Source: Cupriavidus basilensis OR16
GTDB taxonomy: Bacteria > Pseudomonadota > Gammaproteobacteria > Burkholderiales > Burkholderiaceae
Reading direction: 5' to 3'
Assembly (NCBI RefSeq): GCF_000243095.1
Contig: NZ_AHJE01000013.1
Location: forward strand, 62,001 to 126,000
Length of the DNA: 64,000 nt
Shown: piece after piece, positions 1 to 9,632 of the stretch
How positions within the stretch are numbered: position 1 is the stretch's first letter
How the letters are laid out: each line of letters starts with the position of its first letter
Notes under the pieces: generated by a model
Told to the model about the DNA's origin: nothing
The model's database searches: none
The model's input: the letters and a program-made list of their open reading frames with translations, nothing else
Made by a program: the position numbers and the translations under genes

Positions 1-801
1 CACCGAGAACGCCACCACCGGCACGTCCTTGGCCTTCAGGCCGGCGTTACCCAGCTCCTTGTAGAAGGGCACGTTGGAGTCGCCGTTGATGGTGGAGATC
101 ACGGCGGTCTTGCCGCCCTGCGAGAACTTCTTGATGTTGGCAACGATGGTCTGGTAGTCGCTGTGGCCGAACGGCGTGTAGACCTCTTCGATATCCTTGT
201 CCGCCACGCCCTTGCTCTTCAGGAAGGCGCGCAGGATCTTGTTGGTGGTGCGTGGGTAGACGTAGTCGGTGCCCAGCAGGAAGAAGCGCTTGGCGCCGCC
301 GCCTTCCTTGCTCATCAGGTATTCCACCGCCGGAATGGCCTGCTGGTTGGGCGCCGCACCGGTGTAGAAAACGTTCTTGGACATCTCCTCGCCTTCGTAC
401 TGCACCGGATAGAACAGCAGCGAATTCAGCTCTTCATAAACGGGCAGCACCGACTTGCGCGACACCGAGGTCCAGCAGCCGAACGTCACGGCAACCTTAT
501 CCTTGGTGACCAGCTGGCGCGCCTTCTCGGCGAACAGCGGCCAGTTGGAAGCGGGGTCGACCACCACCGGCTCAAGCTTGCGGCCAAGCACGCCGCCGCT
601 CTTGTTGATCTCGTCGATGGTCATCAGCGCCACGTCCTTGAGCGAAGTCTCGGAAATGGCCATGGTGCCGGACAACGAATGCAGGATACCGATCTTGATC
701 GGCTCCTTGGACTGCGCCAACGCCAGCGGGCTCACGCCTGCCGTTGCAAACAAGGCCGCGGCGCCTACCGCCGACAGCTTCAGCATGTCACGTCTTTTCA
801 T
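1..801 (-). CDS. urtA: UrtA, urea ABC transporter substrate-binding protein (C-terminus beyond window)
   Basis: Periplasmic binding protein that captures urea for the UrtABCDE importer. The visible 267 residues open with a twin-arginine type signal ([10 protein letters not shown], then an Ala-rich hydrophobic stretch to about residue 29, LALA-Q), followed by the type-1 periplasmic fold start [14 protein letters not shown]. The block [18 protein letters not shown] with [12 protein letters not shown] is typical of UrtA/FmdD rather than of leucine-binding LivK. The start ATG at 799-801 has GGGAG 6-7 bases upstream. The gene runs off the left edge, so urtBCDE, normally next, would lie outside. 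An NtrC site and a sigma-54 promoter lie directly upstream, which supports a nitrogen-scavenging role. Confidence 0.9.
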   Translation of the reverse strand, partial: MKRRDMLKLSAVGAAALFATAGVSPLALAQSKEPIKIGILHSLSGTMAISETSLKDVALMTIDEINKSGGVLGRKLEPVVVDPASNWPLFAEKARQLVTKDKVAVTFGCWTSVSRKSVLPVYEELNSLLFYPVQYEGEEMSKNVFYTGAAPNQQAIPAVEYLMSKEGGGAKRFFLLGTDYVYPRTTNKILRAFLKSKGVADKDIEEVYTPFGHSDYQTIVANIKKFSQGGKTAVISTINGDSNVPFYKELGNAGLKAKDVPVVAFSV

Positions 802-858
802 TGCAGCTCCCAGATTGTCGTGTTGGATAAAGGAACAACGCACCCCGGGTAATCCTTC

Positions 859-874
859 TGCAACTAGCGTGCCA
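859..874 (-). promoter_or_regulatory. Sigma-54 (-24/-12) promoter of urtA
   Basis: Read on the minus strand the bases are TGGCACG-CTAG-TTGCA, an exact match to the RpoN consensus core TGGCACG-N4-TTGCA with the invariant GG and GC at the right spacing. Transcription would start about 12 bases further, near 847, leaving a leader of roughly 45 bases before the urtA ATG. Orientation and distance fit only urtA. Confidence 0.85.
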
Positions 875-945
875 TGGCATACAAGCATGTATACAAGGCT
901 GTGCACACGGCCTGAAGAGCCTCTGGAGGCCGCAATGCGGCCAAT

Positions 946-962
946 CGCACCACGATAGTGCG
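946..962 (-). promoter_or_regulatory. NtrC (NRI) enhancer site for urtA
   Basis: Minus strand CGCACTATCGTGGTGCG, 17 bases, matches the NtrC consensus TGCAC-CANNNTG-GTGCA except at the two outer bases and one inner base. Its centre is about 107 bases upstream of the predicted sigma-54 start, a typical enhancer distance. The pairing of the two sites makes each more credible. Confidence 0.7.
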
Positions 963-1147
963 CAAGCGTCACGCACCAAGCCTGTGCGCCGCCACCAGCG
1001 GATTCAGATTGGGGCATCCGGCGGCGCGCATGTTGCGCCGTGACTTGCCCGAATCCGCAATCGGCTCTATGGTGAGCGCTCGATTGCGCGCCACGGCGTT
1101 GCCGCATGCGCCGCGCCTACCAAAAAAAGCACGACGGAGACAGCCCA

Positions 1148-2635
1148 TTGAAAGCGTCAACGACGCCCGGCGCGGACCAGATCGTCATCATCGGCGCCGG
1201 CGTGGCCGGCATGTGCATGGGTATCCGGCTCAAGCAAGCCGGCATCGATGATTTTGTCATGCTGGAGAAGGCCGGCACCGTAGGCGGCACCTGGCGGGAT
1301 AACACCTACCCGGGCTGCGGCTGCGACATCCCCTCCCATCTCTATAGCTTCTCGTTCGCGCCCAAGCCGGACTGGTCCACCGCGTATTCGCCCCAACCGG
1401 AGATCCATCGCTACCTGCAGCACTGCGCAGAGCGCTTTGGGCTGCTCGGGCATATCCGTTTCGGCACGGAGGTCACCGAGGCGCGCTACGACGAAGCCGC
1501 CTGCCTGTGGCAGGTGGCCACCAGCAACGGCGACACCATCGCCGCGCGCATCCTTGTCAGCGGCACGGGGCAACTCAACCGCCCGCTGGCGCCGGACATT
1601 GCGGGGCTGGACAGTTTTGCCGGCACGGCCTTCCATTCCGCGCGCTGGCGCCATGACGCCGATCTGCGCGGCAAGCAGGTCGCGGTGATCGGCAACGGCG
1701 CCAGCGCGCTGCAGTTCATCCCGCGCATCGCGCCGGAGGCGGGCAAGCTGACGGTATTCCAGCGCAGTGCCAACTGGGTGCTGCCGCGCAACGGCGAGGC
1801 CTATACGCCCGGGCAACAGGCGCGCTTCGAACGCCACCCGTGGACGGCCCGGCTGCATCGCTGGCATCTCTACCTGCAGCGCGAACTGCGCTTCGGGCGC
1901 ATGCAGCGCGACAGCGGCCGCAACCGGGAGCTGGAAACGCTGGCGCGCCGCTACCTGGCGCACAGGATCCCCGACCCGGCGCTGCGCGCCAAGCTCACGC
2001 CCGACTACCCGATCGGCTGCAAGCGCATCCTGATTTCCGACGATTTCTACGAGGCGCTCAAGCGGCCGAACGTCCAGGTCGAGACCACCCGCATCGAGCG
2101 CGTCGAAGCCGATGCCGTAGTCACGGCCGACGGCGCCAGGCATCCGGCCGACGTCATCATCTTCGCCACCGGCTTCGACGCCCGCGCCTTCCTCGCGCCG
2201 ATCCGCATCTACGGCCGCCATGGACGCACCCTGGCCGATCAGTGGCGCGAGGATCCCGAGGCCTATCTCGGCATGACGGCACCGGGATTTCCCAACCTGT
2301 TCGTGCTGTACGGCCCCAATACCAACCTGGGCCACAACTCCATCATTTTCATGCTGGAGTGCCAGGCGCGCTATGTCCTGCAGTGCATCCGGGCCTGCCG
2401 CTCGGCGCGCTTCGCCTCCATGGAGGTGCGCCCGGAGGTGGTGGCGCGCTTCAACCAGGCGTTGCAGGCGGCCATCGGCCAGACCGCGTGGGCAGGCTCG
2501 TGCAGCAGTTGGTACAAGTCGGCCAGCGGCAGGGTCATCAACAACTGGTCGAGCCACGCCACCGCCTATTGGTGGAAGACGCGCAAGCCGGACTGGGGGC
2601 ACTTTGTGCTGCGCCATGCCGGCGAGCGCGCCTAG
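1148..2635 (+). CDS. Flavin-containing Baeyer-Villiger-type monooxygenase
   Basis: FAD/NADPH enzyme expected to insert oxygen next to a ketone carbonyl, giving an ester or lactone. Near the N-terminus is the FAD Rossmann motif GAGVAGMC; mid-protein is FAGTAFHSARW, which fits the Baeyer-Villiger fingerprint FxGxxxHxxxW, followed by the NADPH-site GNGASA and the C-terminal YGPNTNLGHNS block of this family. About 495 residues, normal length. I choose TTG at 1148 because GGAGA lies 7 bases upstream; an in-frame ATG at 1106 would add 14 non-conserved residues and has no ribosome site. First gene of a four-gene plus-strand group with a dehydrogenase, hydrolase and transporter. The substrate is unknown. 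Confidence 0.85.
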   Translation: MKASTTPGADQIVIIGAGVAGMCMGIRLKQAGIDDFVMLEKAGTVGGTWRDNTYPGCGCDIPSHLYSFSFAPKPDWSTAYSPQPEIHRYLQHCAERFGLLGHIRFGTEVTEARYDEAACLWQVATSNGDTIAARILVSGTGQLNRPLAPDIAGLDSFAGTAFHSARWRHDADLRGKQVAVIGNGASALQFIPRIAPEAGKLTVFQRSANWVLPRNGEAYTPGQQARFERHPWTARLHRWHLYLQRELRFGRMQRDSGRNRELETLARRYLAHRIPDPALRAKLTPDYPIGCKRILISDDFYEALKRPNVQVETTRIERVEADAVVTADGARHPADVIIFATGFDARAFLAPIRIYGRHGRTLADQWREDPEAYLGMTAPGFPNLFVLYGPNTNLGHNSIIFMLECQARYVLQCIRACRSARFASMEVRPEVVARFNQALQAAIGQTAWAGSCSSWYKSASGRVINNWSSHATAYWWKTRKPDWGHFVLRHAGERA

Positions 2636-2711
2636 CGTTGCCCGGCCGCCGGCACCGGCAAGATCGGCGACATCGATTGCATTGACACCCACCGTTCGAG
2701 GAAGACTTCAC

Positions 2712-3479
2712 ATGCAGCGTCTGCACGACAAAGTGGTCATGGTCACCGGCGCCGCGTCCGGCCTCGGCGCGGCTTTTGTGCGCGCGGCGGCGCAAGCCGG
2801 CGCGCGCGTGGTGCTCGCCGACATCGACGATGCCGCCGGGAGAGTCCTGGCCGAAGCCCTGCGGGCGCAAGGCGCGCAGGCGCACTACCAAACGCTGGAC
2901 GTCACCAGCGAGACGGGCTGGGAAGCCGCCATGAGCACGGTACGCGAGCGGCATGGCAAGCTGGACGTGCTGGTGAACAATGCCGGCATCGCGCTGCGCG
3001 GCTCGGTGGCGGATTGCACGCTGGCCGACTGGCAGCGCACGCTCGACGTCAACCTGACCGGCGTCTTCCTGGGCTGCCGCGCCGCCCTGCCGCTGATGGG
3101 CGCAGGTGGCGCCATCATCAATGTTTCCTCGGTCTACGGCCAGGTGGGCGGCGCGCAGGTTGCCGCCTACTGCGCGGCCAAGGGCGGCGTCACGCTGCTC
3201 ACGCGCTCGGCCGCCCTGCACGGTGCCACGCTCAAGCCGCCGGTGCGGGTCAACTCCATCCACCCCGGCTTCGTCGACACGCCGATGGTCCGGGACGCGT
3301 TGGACCAGCGCGATGCCGGTGGCGGCACCGCGCGCGCGCGCATCGAAGCCTTCACGCCCCTTGGCCGCCTGGCCACGCCGGAGGAAATCGTCGGCGTCTT
3401 CCTGCTGCTGGCCAGCGACGAGGGCCGCTACATCACGGGCTCACAGTTCACGGTCGATGGCGGCATCACCGCGCAGTGA
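2712..3479 (+). CDS. Short-chain dehydrogenase/reductase
   Basis: NAD(P)-dependent oxidoreductase of the classical SDR family, 255 residues. It shows the cofactor motif TGAASGLG near residue 13, NNAG near 90, the catalytic Ser in INVSSVYG, Tyr/Lys in YCAAK, and the PG(F)VDT segment plus ITGSQFTVDGG at the C-terminus. An acidic residue after the second strand (VVLADIDD) suggests preference for NAD. Next to a Baeyer-Villiger monooxygenase, an obvious job is oxidising a secondary alcohol to the ketone that the monooxygenase uses; this is inference from context. Confidence 0.9.
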   Translation: MQRLHDKVVMVTGAASGLGAAFVRAAAQAGARVVLADIDDAAGRVLAEALRAQGAQAHYQTLDVTSETGWEAAMSTVRERHGKLDVLVNNAGIALRGSVADCTLADWQRTLDVNLTGVFLGCRAALPLMGAGGAIINVSSVYGQVGGAQVAAYCAAKGGVTLLTRSAALHGATLKPPVRVNSIHPGFVDTPMVRDALDQRDAGGGTARARIEAFTPLGRLATPEEIVGVFLLLASDEGRYITGSQFTVDGGITAQ

Positions 3480-3496
3480 CCCTGTCCAACCAACCC

Positions 3497-3516
3497 GCCA
3501 AGCCAAGCCAAGCCAA
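3497..3516 (+). repeat. Pentamer repeat (GCCAA)x4
   Basis: Four perfect GCCAA copies in the spacer between the dehydrogenase and hydrolase genes, immediately before the hydrolase ribosome-binding site AAGGGA. Confidence 0.7.
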
Positions 3517-3527
3517 GGGAATTCGAC

Positions 3528-4387
3528 ATGCAACGCCTGGAAATCGCGTCGGAGACTATCCGAACCAGCCTGATCGAGGCCGGCACCGGCCGCCGGCTAT
3601 TCTCATGCACGGCACCAGCTCCAGCGCGGAGACCAACTGGGCCGCCCTGCTGCCCGGGCTAGCGCAGCGCAGGCGCTGCCTGGCGCTCGACCTTGCGGGC
3701 TCTGGCGAAACCCGTGACGACGGCGCGCCGCTGACGCTCGATGCGCTGGTCGGACAGGTGCGCGACTGCATGGCGCTGGCTGGCGACCAGCCCGTGGACC
3801 TGGTCGGTTATTCGCTAGGCGGCGTGGTGGCCGCCACCGCCGCCGCGCTGATGCCCGAGCGCGTGCGGCGCCTGGTCTTGTTCGGCGCCTGGGCGCGGAC
3901 CGATAGCCGCATGCGCCTGCTGTTCGCGCTGTGGCAGTCGCTGGCGCGGTCGGACCACAATCAACTGGCGCGCATGATCCTGCTCAATGGCGTATCGGAG
4001 CATTTCATCGCGCGCATGGACCACGCCACCGTCGAGGGCATCCTGCGGCGATTCGGCGCGAGCCTGGCGCCCGGCAGCGACCGCCAGGCCGGGCTCGACG
4101 CCATCGTCGACATCACACCGCTGTTGCCCCGCATCCGCGCCGCCACGCTCGTGATCGGCATGCGCCACGACCAGATGGTGCCGCCGGCCCATTGCCGCGC
4201 GCTCGCCGAGGCGATCAGCGGCGCCAGCTACGCGGAGATCGACAGTGGCCACCTGGTGATGCTGGAACAGCCCGAGCGCCTGCTCGCCCTGATCGAGCAG
4301 CACCTGGATGCAGCCACCACCGGGACAAGCGAGCACCAGGCCAACACGTCGAACCGATCCAACCGATCCAACCGAGCCAAAGGCTGA
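3528..4387 (+). CDS. Alpha/beta hydrolase, frameshifted (one base lost near 3590)
   Basis: Serine hydrolase fold. ATG at 3528 follows AAGGGA and begins MQRLEIASETIRTSLIEAGTG; the conserved continuation PPAILMHGTSSSAETNW is in the next frame, so one C is missing around 3590 (the reading frame after it runs to 4387). Beyond the break the protein is intact: oxyanion HG motif, nucleophile elbow GYSLGG, a catalytic-Asp region (MRHDQMV) and the late His (DSGHLVMLEQPE). The tail holds three 9-base repeats (NRS-NRS-NRA). Placed after a Baeyer-Villiger enzyme it could open a lactone or cleave an ester; this is inference. The MFS gene starts 3 bases after the stop. Confidence 0.8.
4352..4378 (+). repeat. 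9-base tandem repeat x3 inside the hydrolase 3' end
   Basis: AACCGATCC occurs twice and then AACCGAGCC, head to tail and in frame, encoding NRS-NRS-NRA at the end of the hydrolase. Copy-number change would alter the tail without shifting the frame. Confidence 0.7.
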
Positions 4388-4390
4388 CCG

Positions 4391-5692
4391 ATGAATACAC
4401 TTGCGTCCTACCAGCCGCGCAGCGCCTGGGCCATGGCCTCGATGCTGACCTGGCTTTCGCTGATCAACTTCCTCGACAAGATCGTGCTGGGCATGGTCGC
4501 GGTGCCGCTGATGGCGGACCTGAAACTGCCGCCGGCCGAGTTCGGCCTGATCGCGAGCAGCTTCTTCTGGCTGTTCTCGCTATCCACCGTGCTGGTCGGC
4601 TTTCTCTCCAATCGCGTGGCCACGCGCTGGCTGCTGCTGGCGATGGGCCTGTCGTGGGCCGTGCTCCAGGTCCCGCTGGCGCTGGCGGGATCGGCCATGA
4701 CCATCCTGTTGTGCCGCATGCTGCTTGGCGTGGCAGAGGGGCCGGCCTTCCCGATCTCCGTGCACGCGCTATTCAAATGGTTTCCGGACCACAAGCGCAA
4801 CCTGCCGGTGGCGATGATCAACCAGGGAGCCACCGTGGGCCTGCTGCTGGCGGGACTGCTGATCCCGCTGGTGACGATGCGATGGGGCTGGCGCGCCAAT
4901 TTCATGATCCTGGCCGGCATTGGCATCGCGTGGAGCGCGATGTGGCTCTGCGTGGGACGCGAGGGACCACTGACACGGGCAAGCGCACCACACGCCGGCA
5001 CCGCGGCCACGCCCGTGCGCCTGCCCTATCGCCGCATCTTCCGCGACCCGACCGTGCTGGCCTGCCTGGCCATTGGCTTCTGCGCGTACTGGGCGCTGGC
5101 GCTGGGGCTGACCTGGCTGCCCGCCTACCTGGAAAAGGGCCTGGGCTTCGACCCGGTCACCACCGGACGCTGGTATGCGGCCATCGTGGCCTCGGCCATG
5201 CCCGTCACGCTGCTCCTCAGCTGGCTGTCGCAGCGCATGCTGCGAGGGGGCGCATCGTCGCGGCTCGCGCGTGGCGCGGTCATCTCGGTGGCCGCGCTGG
5301 CAGGCGGCGGCGTGTACCTGGCGATCGCATCGATCACGCTGGCGCCGGTGCCCAAGACCTTGCTGATCGCCGTGGCGGCATGCCTGCCGCCCGTGGCGTT
5401 CGCACTGACGCCGGCCATGCTCGCGCAGATCGTGCCAGAGAGCCAGCGCGGCAGCGTGTTGTCGATCCACACGGCGCTAATCACGCTGGCCGGCATCCTG
5501 GCACCGGCGGTGGTGGGGCAACTGGTGCAGCGCCATGGCATGAACGGCGGCTTCGACGTGGGCTTCACGATCAACGCTTCGCTGCTGCTGGCAAGCGGTG
5601 TGATTGGCCTGTGCTGGCTCAATCCCGAGCGCTCCGCGAAGGCGCTGGCGGCCTCGCCGCAAACGCTGGCGGCCGTACGCTCGCCGGCCTGA
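4391..5692 (+). CDS. MFS transporter
   Basis: Twelve-helix major facilitator, 433 residues, about the usual length. The N-terminal helix carries INFLDKIVLG, helix 2 is followed by SNRVATRW (the conserved loop 2-3 position), and there is LGVAEGPAFP in helix 5, the pattern seen in anion:cation symporters for organic acids. A cytoplasmic loop of about 30 polar residues divides the two halves near residue 200. Translationally coupled to the upstream hydrolase (3-base gap), so it probably imports the substrate of this small catabolic operon or exports a product. The substrate cannot be read from sequence. Confidence 0.88.
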   Translation: MNTLASYQPRSAWAMASMLTWLSLINFLDKIVLGMVAVPLMADLKLPPAEFGLIASSFFWLFSLSTVLVGFLSNRVATRWLLLAMGLSWAVLQVPLALAGSAMTILLCRMLLGVAEGPAFPISVHALFKWFPDHKRNLPVAMINQGATVGLLLAGLLIPLVTMRWGWRANFMILAGIGIAWSAMWLCVGREGPLTRASAPHAGTAATPVRLPYRRIFRDPTVLACLAIGFCAYWALALGLTWLPAYLEKGLGFDPVTTGRWYAAIVASAMPVTLLLSWLSQRMLRGGASSRLARGAVISVAALAGGGVYLAIASITLAPVPKTLLIAVAACLPPVAFALTPAMLAQIVPESQRGSVLSIHTALITLAGILAPAVVGQLVQRHGMNGGFDVGFTINASLLLASGVIGLCWLNPERSAKALAASPQTLAAVRSPA

Positions 5693-5767
5693 CGAGATCG
5701 GCGGCGTTGCTGAACAGGTGGATCGCCTTGGCAACCCGCATGACAAGCGCCGATTGATAAAACGGTG

Positions 5768-5799
5768 CGGGCCGCCGCACACCATTGCGTGGCGGCCCG
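5768..5799. terminator. GC hairpin between convergent genes
   Basis: Arms CGGGCCGCC (5768-5776) and GGCGGCCCG (5791-5799) form a 9-bp stem between the MFS gene and the oppositely oriented MaoC gene. No clear T-run follows on either strand, so it is a possible bidirectional terminator only. Confidence 0.4.
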
Positions 5800-5805
5800 G
5801 CTGGC

Positions 5806-6285
5806 TTACGAGTAACGGCGGCTGATGGACTCCGCCACGCACACCGGGCGCTCGCTGCCCTCGCGCTCCACCGTGACTTCCCAGGTGGACTGGGCGCCGA
5901 CCAGCGCTGGCGCGTTCGGCAGCGGCTCCAGGCGCTCCACCGACAGCAGCTTCACGCGCGCGCGCAGGCGGCTGCCGACCGGCACCGGCGCGGTAAAGCG
6001 CACGCGGTTCAGGCCATAGTTGACGCCCATCTTCACGCCCGGCATATCGAGCGCGTTGTGCATGAACGCCGGCAGCAACGACAAGGTCAGGAAGCCATGC
6101 GCTACCGGCCCGCCGAACGGCGACTCGCGCCGGGCACGCTCCACGTCGACGTGGATCCATTGATGATCGCCGGTTGCTTCGGCGAACTGGTTGACCTGCT
6201 GCTGGGTGATCTCGATCCAGTCGCTGACGGCCACTTCCTGGCCTTGCAGGCTTTCCAGTTCTTCAAGCGAAGCGATGGTACGCAT
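5806..6285 (-). CDS. MaoC-family (R)-specific enoyl-CoA hydratase
   Basis: Hot-dog-fold dehydratase/hydratase, 159 residues. The signature FAEATGDHQWIHVD contains the catalytic Asp and His (D..H spacing as in R-hydratases), then SPFGGPVAHGFLTLSLL, the second conserved block of the family. It would add water to, or remove it from, a short to medium acyl-CoA. It lies beside a second MaoC gene and two acyl-CoA dehydrogenases on the same strand, so it probably belongs to one acyl-CoA degradation operon. Confidence 0.88.
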   Translation of the reverse strand: MRTIASLEELESLQGQEVAVSDWIEITQQQVNQFAEATGDHQWIHVDVERARRESPFGGPVAHGFLTLSLLPAFMHNALDMPGVKMGVNYGLNRVRFTAPVPVGSRLRARVKLLSVERLEPLPNAPALVGAQSTWEVTVEREGSERPVCVAESISRRYS

Positions 6286-6350
6286 GGTGTCTCCTAGTTC
6301 TCTGTGTTGTCGGTAGTGGCCGGGATGGCCGGGATGATGCTTGAGGATAC

Positions 6351-6800
6351 TCAGGCGGGGCGCCGTCCGTACATGCCCATGCCCTTGACGGTGCAGACCA
6401 GTTCACCGCGCTGGTTGGTGGCTTCCCATTGGGTGTGCACCACTCCGCGATCCGGCTTGGACGAGGACGCGCGCGCATCCAGCACCGCCAGCGACACGCT
6501 CAGCGTATCGCCCGCGTAGACAGGCTTGAGCCAGCGGATCTCATCAACGCCGGGCGAGCCCATGCTGGCGGCCTTGGAGGTCATGTTGTCCACCAGCAGG
6601 CGCATCATGATCGAGCAGGTCATCCAGCCGCTGGAAATCAGGTTCTTGTAGATGCTCTTCTGCGCGGCTTCCTTGTCGACGTGGAAGGGCTGGGGATCAT
6701 ACTGGCGGGCGAAGGTGAGGATCTCCTCCTCCGTCACCAGGTGGGACCCGAGATCGCGCTTGCTGCCGACGGCGAAGTCTTCGAAATACAGGGTGGGCAT
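6351..6800 (-). CDS. MaoC-like acyl dehydratase
   Basis: Second hot-dog-fold protein, 149 residues, starting MPTLYFEDFAVG. ATG at 6798-6800 has GGAG 6 bases upstream; a TTG at 6815 would add five residues and is less likely. The family block is present as FARQYDPQPFHVD, where the usual catalytic pair is recognisable (Asp and His), and the C-terminal part shows VHTQWEATNQRGE. This subtype is common in beta-oxidation-like clusters for branched or cyclic acids. The gap to the next MaoC gene (6286-6350) is short, consistent with one transcript. Confidence 0.85.
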   Translation of the reverse strand: MPTLYFEDFAVGSKRDLGSHLVTEEEILTFARQYDPQPFHVDKEAAQKSIYKNLISSGWMTCSIMMRLLVDNMTSKAASMGSPGVDEIRWLKPVYAGDTLSVSLAVLDARASSSKPDRGVVHTQWEATNQRGELVCTVKGMGMYGRRPA

Positions 6801-6815
6801 GAATCGCTCCGTCAA

Positions 6816-6855
6816 CGGTGAATCGGTGAATCGGTAAATCGGTGAATCGGTGATT
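6816..6855 (-). repeat. 8-base tandem repeat x5
   Basis: Five head-to-tail copies of CGGTGAAT (plus strand; third copy CGGTAAAT, fifth CGGTGATT) begin 16 bases upstream of the MaoC ATG at 6800. The repeat occupies the 5' leader of that gene, where copy-number change could alter spacing or translation. Confidence 0.8.
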
Positions 6856-6901
6856 GCGGATTACGCGAAACGAGCCGCAGGACACGAGATCATTACATAA
6901 C

Positions 6902-6933
6902 AAAAAACCGCGCCTGGAACAACCGGCGCGGTT
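6902..6933 (-). terminator. Intrinsic terminator after the acyl-CoA dehydrogenase gene
   Basis: On the minus strand, AACCGCGCC and GGCGCGGTT form a 9-bp stem with a 10-base loop, followed by TTTTTTG. It lies 18 bases past the stop of the dehydrogenase gene and would separate it from the MaoC genes downstream. Confidence 0.85.
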
Positions 6934-6950
6934 CTTTGGTGCAGCCTGGA

Positions 6951-8069
6951 TCAGACCGTTTCCAGGAAGCCAGGCTGTGTCGCGAAGCGCGCCAGGTGAT
7001 GATCGACATCCCCGAAGGTGGTGTTGATCAGCGTCAGGCGCTTGAACATATGCGCCGCCGGCAGTTCGTCGGTGACGCCCATGCCGCCGTGGATCTGCAC
7101 GGCTTCCTGGCCGACCGAGCGAGCCGCCTGGCCCACGCGGGCCTTGGCCGCGGAGGCAAAGCGACGGCGTTCTTCCGGGCTGGCCTCGTCGAACTTGGCG
7201 GCGGCCAGCAGCGTGATCGAGCGCGATTGCTCGGCGTGGATGAACATCTCCACCATGCGGTGCTGCAGCGCCTGGAAGCGCGCGATCGGCACGCCGAACT
7301 GCTGGCGCGTCTTGGCGTATTCCAGCGTGGCGGCGTTGATCGTGTCCATCACGCCAACGGCTTCCGCGCACAGCAGCACGGCGGCATAGTCGGCCACCTG
7401 CTCGATCAGCGCAAACGCGGCGCCTTCGGTGCCCAGCAGCTCGCCCTGTGCGTCCTTGAAGGTGATATCGGCGGCGCGCAGGTTGTCGATGGTGCGGTAG
7501 TCGGTGATGCTGACGCCAGCCGCCTTCGGCTCCACCAGGAACAGCGAGATGCCATTGGTGTCGGCATCGGCGCCGCTGGTGCGGGCCGAGACGACCAGCT
7601 TGCCAGCTTGCGCGCCGTGAATGGTCACGACCTTGCGGCCGTTGAGCTTGCCGGCCTTGGCCGTCACGCGCACATCGTTGAGCGCATAGCGCGCATGCGG
7701 CTCGTTGAAGGCAGCGGCCAGCTTCAGCTCGCCCGTGGCGACCTGTTCCAGCAGCGCGTCCTGGCCGCCGGCCAGCTTGAGCGCGTAGGCGGCAACCACG
7801 GTGGCGAAGTACGGCTCGACCACCAGGCCGCGGCCCAGTTCCTGCATCACCACCATCATGTCGACGGGCGTGCCCGAGAAACCGCCCTGCGCTTCCGGCA
7901 CCGGCAGCGCGGTCAGGCCGAGCTCGACCAGCGCGCCCCAGGCGGCGTCGCTATGGCCCGCTGCGGCCTTGATGGCCTTCTTGCGGGTTTCGAAATCGTA
8001 GTCTTTGTCGATGAAGCGGTGGACGGCGTCTGCCAGTTGCTTCTGTTCGTCGCTGAGATTGAAGTTCAT
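6951..8069 (-). CDS. Acyl-CoA dehydrogenase, small-subunit type (pimeloyl-CoA dehydrogenase-like)
   Basis: Flavoprotein dehydrogenase, 372 residues, starting MNFNLSDEQKQLADAV. It has the N-terminal helical domain, a middle beta domain and the C-terminal helical domain with AVGVMDTINAATLEYAKTR, QFGVPIARFQALQHRM and VQIHGGMGVTDELPAAHMFKR, the last being the standard C-terminal block. Pairs of such small and large genes occur as heteromeric dehydrogenases in dicarboxylate and aromatic or alicyclic acid degradation (pimeloyl-CoA dehydrogenase PimC/PimD). The partner lies 13 bases upstream but is broken. The substrate is inferred only as a CoA-thioester. Confidence 0.87.
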   Translation of the reverse strand: MNFNLSDEQKQLADAVHRFIDKDYDFETRKKAIKAAAGHSDAAWGALVELGLTALPVPEAQGGFSGTPVDMMVVMQELGRGLVVEPYFATVVAAYALKLAGGQDALLEQVATGELKLAAAFNEPHARYALNDVRVTAKAGKLNGRKVVTIHGAQAGKLVVSARTSGADADTNGISLFLVEPKAAGVSITDYRTIDNLRAADITFKDAQGELLGTEGAAFALIEQVADYAAVLLCAEAVGVMDTINAATLEYAKTRQQFGVPIARFQALQHRMVEMFIHAEQSRSITLLAAAKFDEASPEERRRFASAAKARVGQAARSVGQEAVQIHGGMGVTDELPAAHMFKRLTLINTTFGDVDHHLARFATQPGFLETV

Positions 8070-8082
8070 ATCGCGTGTCTCC

Positions 8083-8989
<907 letters not shown>

Positions 8990-9632
8990 GCCCGTCTCCA
9001 GTGATGCCGGTGTGAGACCGGCACGAGCTGGAAAGTATCGATGCCTTCGTCGGCAAGCGCCTGCACTTCATCCGGCGAAGCCGTCCCGCGGATCCCGCGT
9101 TCCGGCGCTTCGTCGTAATGCATGCGCCTGGCCTCTTCGGCAAAGCGTTCGCCCACATCCTCGGTCCGCGCCAGCACCTGCTTTACCGCCTTCAGGTAAA
9201 GCGACTGCATTGTCGCCGGGGCCATCGGGGCTTTCGCCCCGGCTGGCTTGCCTGCCGGCGCGCCGGCCGCTCCCGAGAGATTCAGGCGCGGCGCGCTGGG
9301 CAGCCGGGTGATGGCATGGTCTTCGCAGACCGGACATTGGACGAGATTTTGCGAAATCTGCGATTGCGCGTCGTCCTCCGAAGCAAACCAGCCCTCGAAT
9401 CGATGGTCTTGCGCGCAGCGCAGGTCGAGCACCTTCATGATGTTTCCAGCCCGTCGAAGGCTATAGTATCCGCGAAACGGAATTTTGTGAACGGTCGTGC
9501 TAATTTTTTTGCAGCCATTACGCATGCCCTTGGTGGGGAGCCTTGTACAAAGGGTGACGAGGTATGGCTGCGATCACACGGCTAAATGGGATTTTACGCC
9601 GTTGGGGCGGCGATGGTTTTTTGCACCCAAGA

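Noticed and set aside
1106..1147. ATG at 1106 as the monooxygenase start
   Set aside because: No ribosome site and 14 unconserved basic residues; TTG at 1148 has GGAGA at good spacing.
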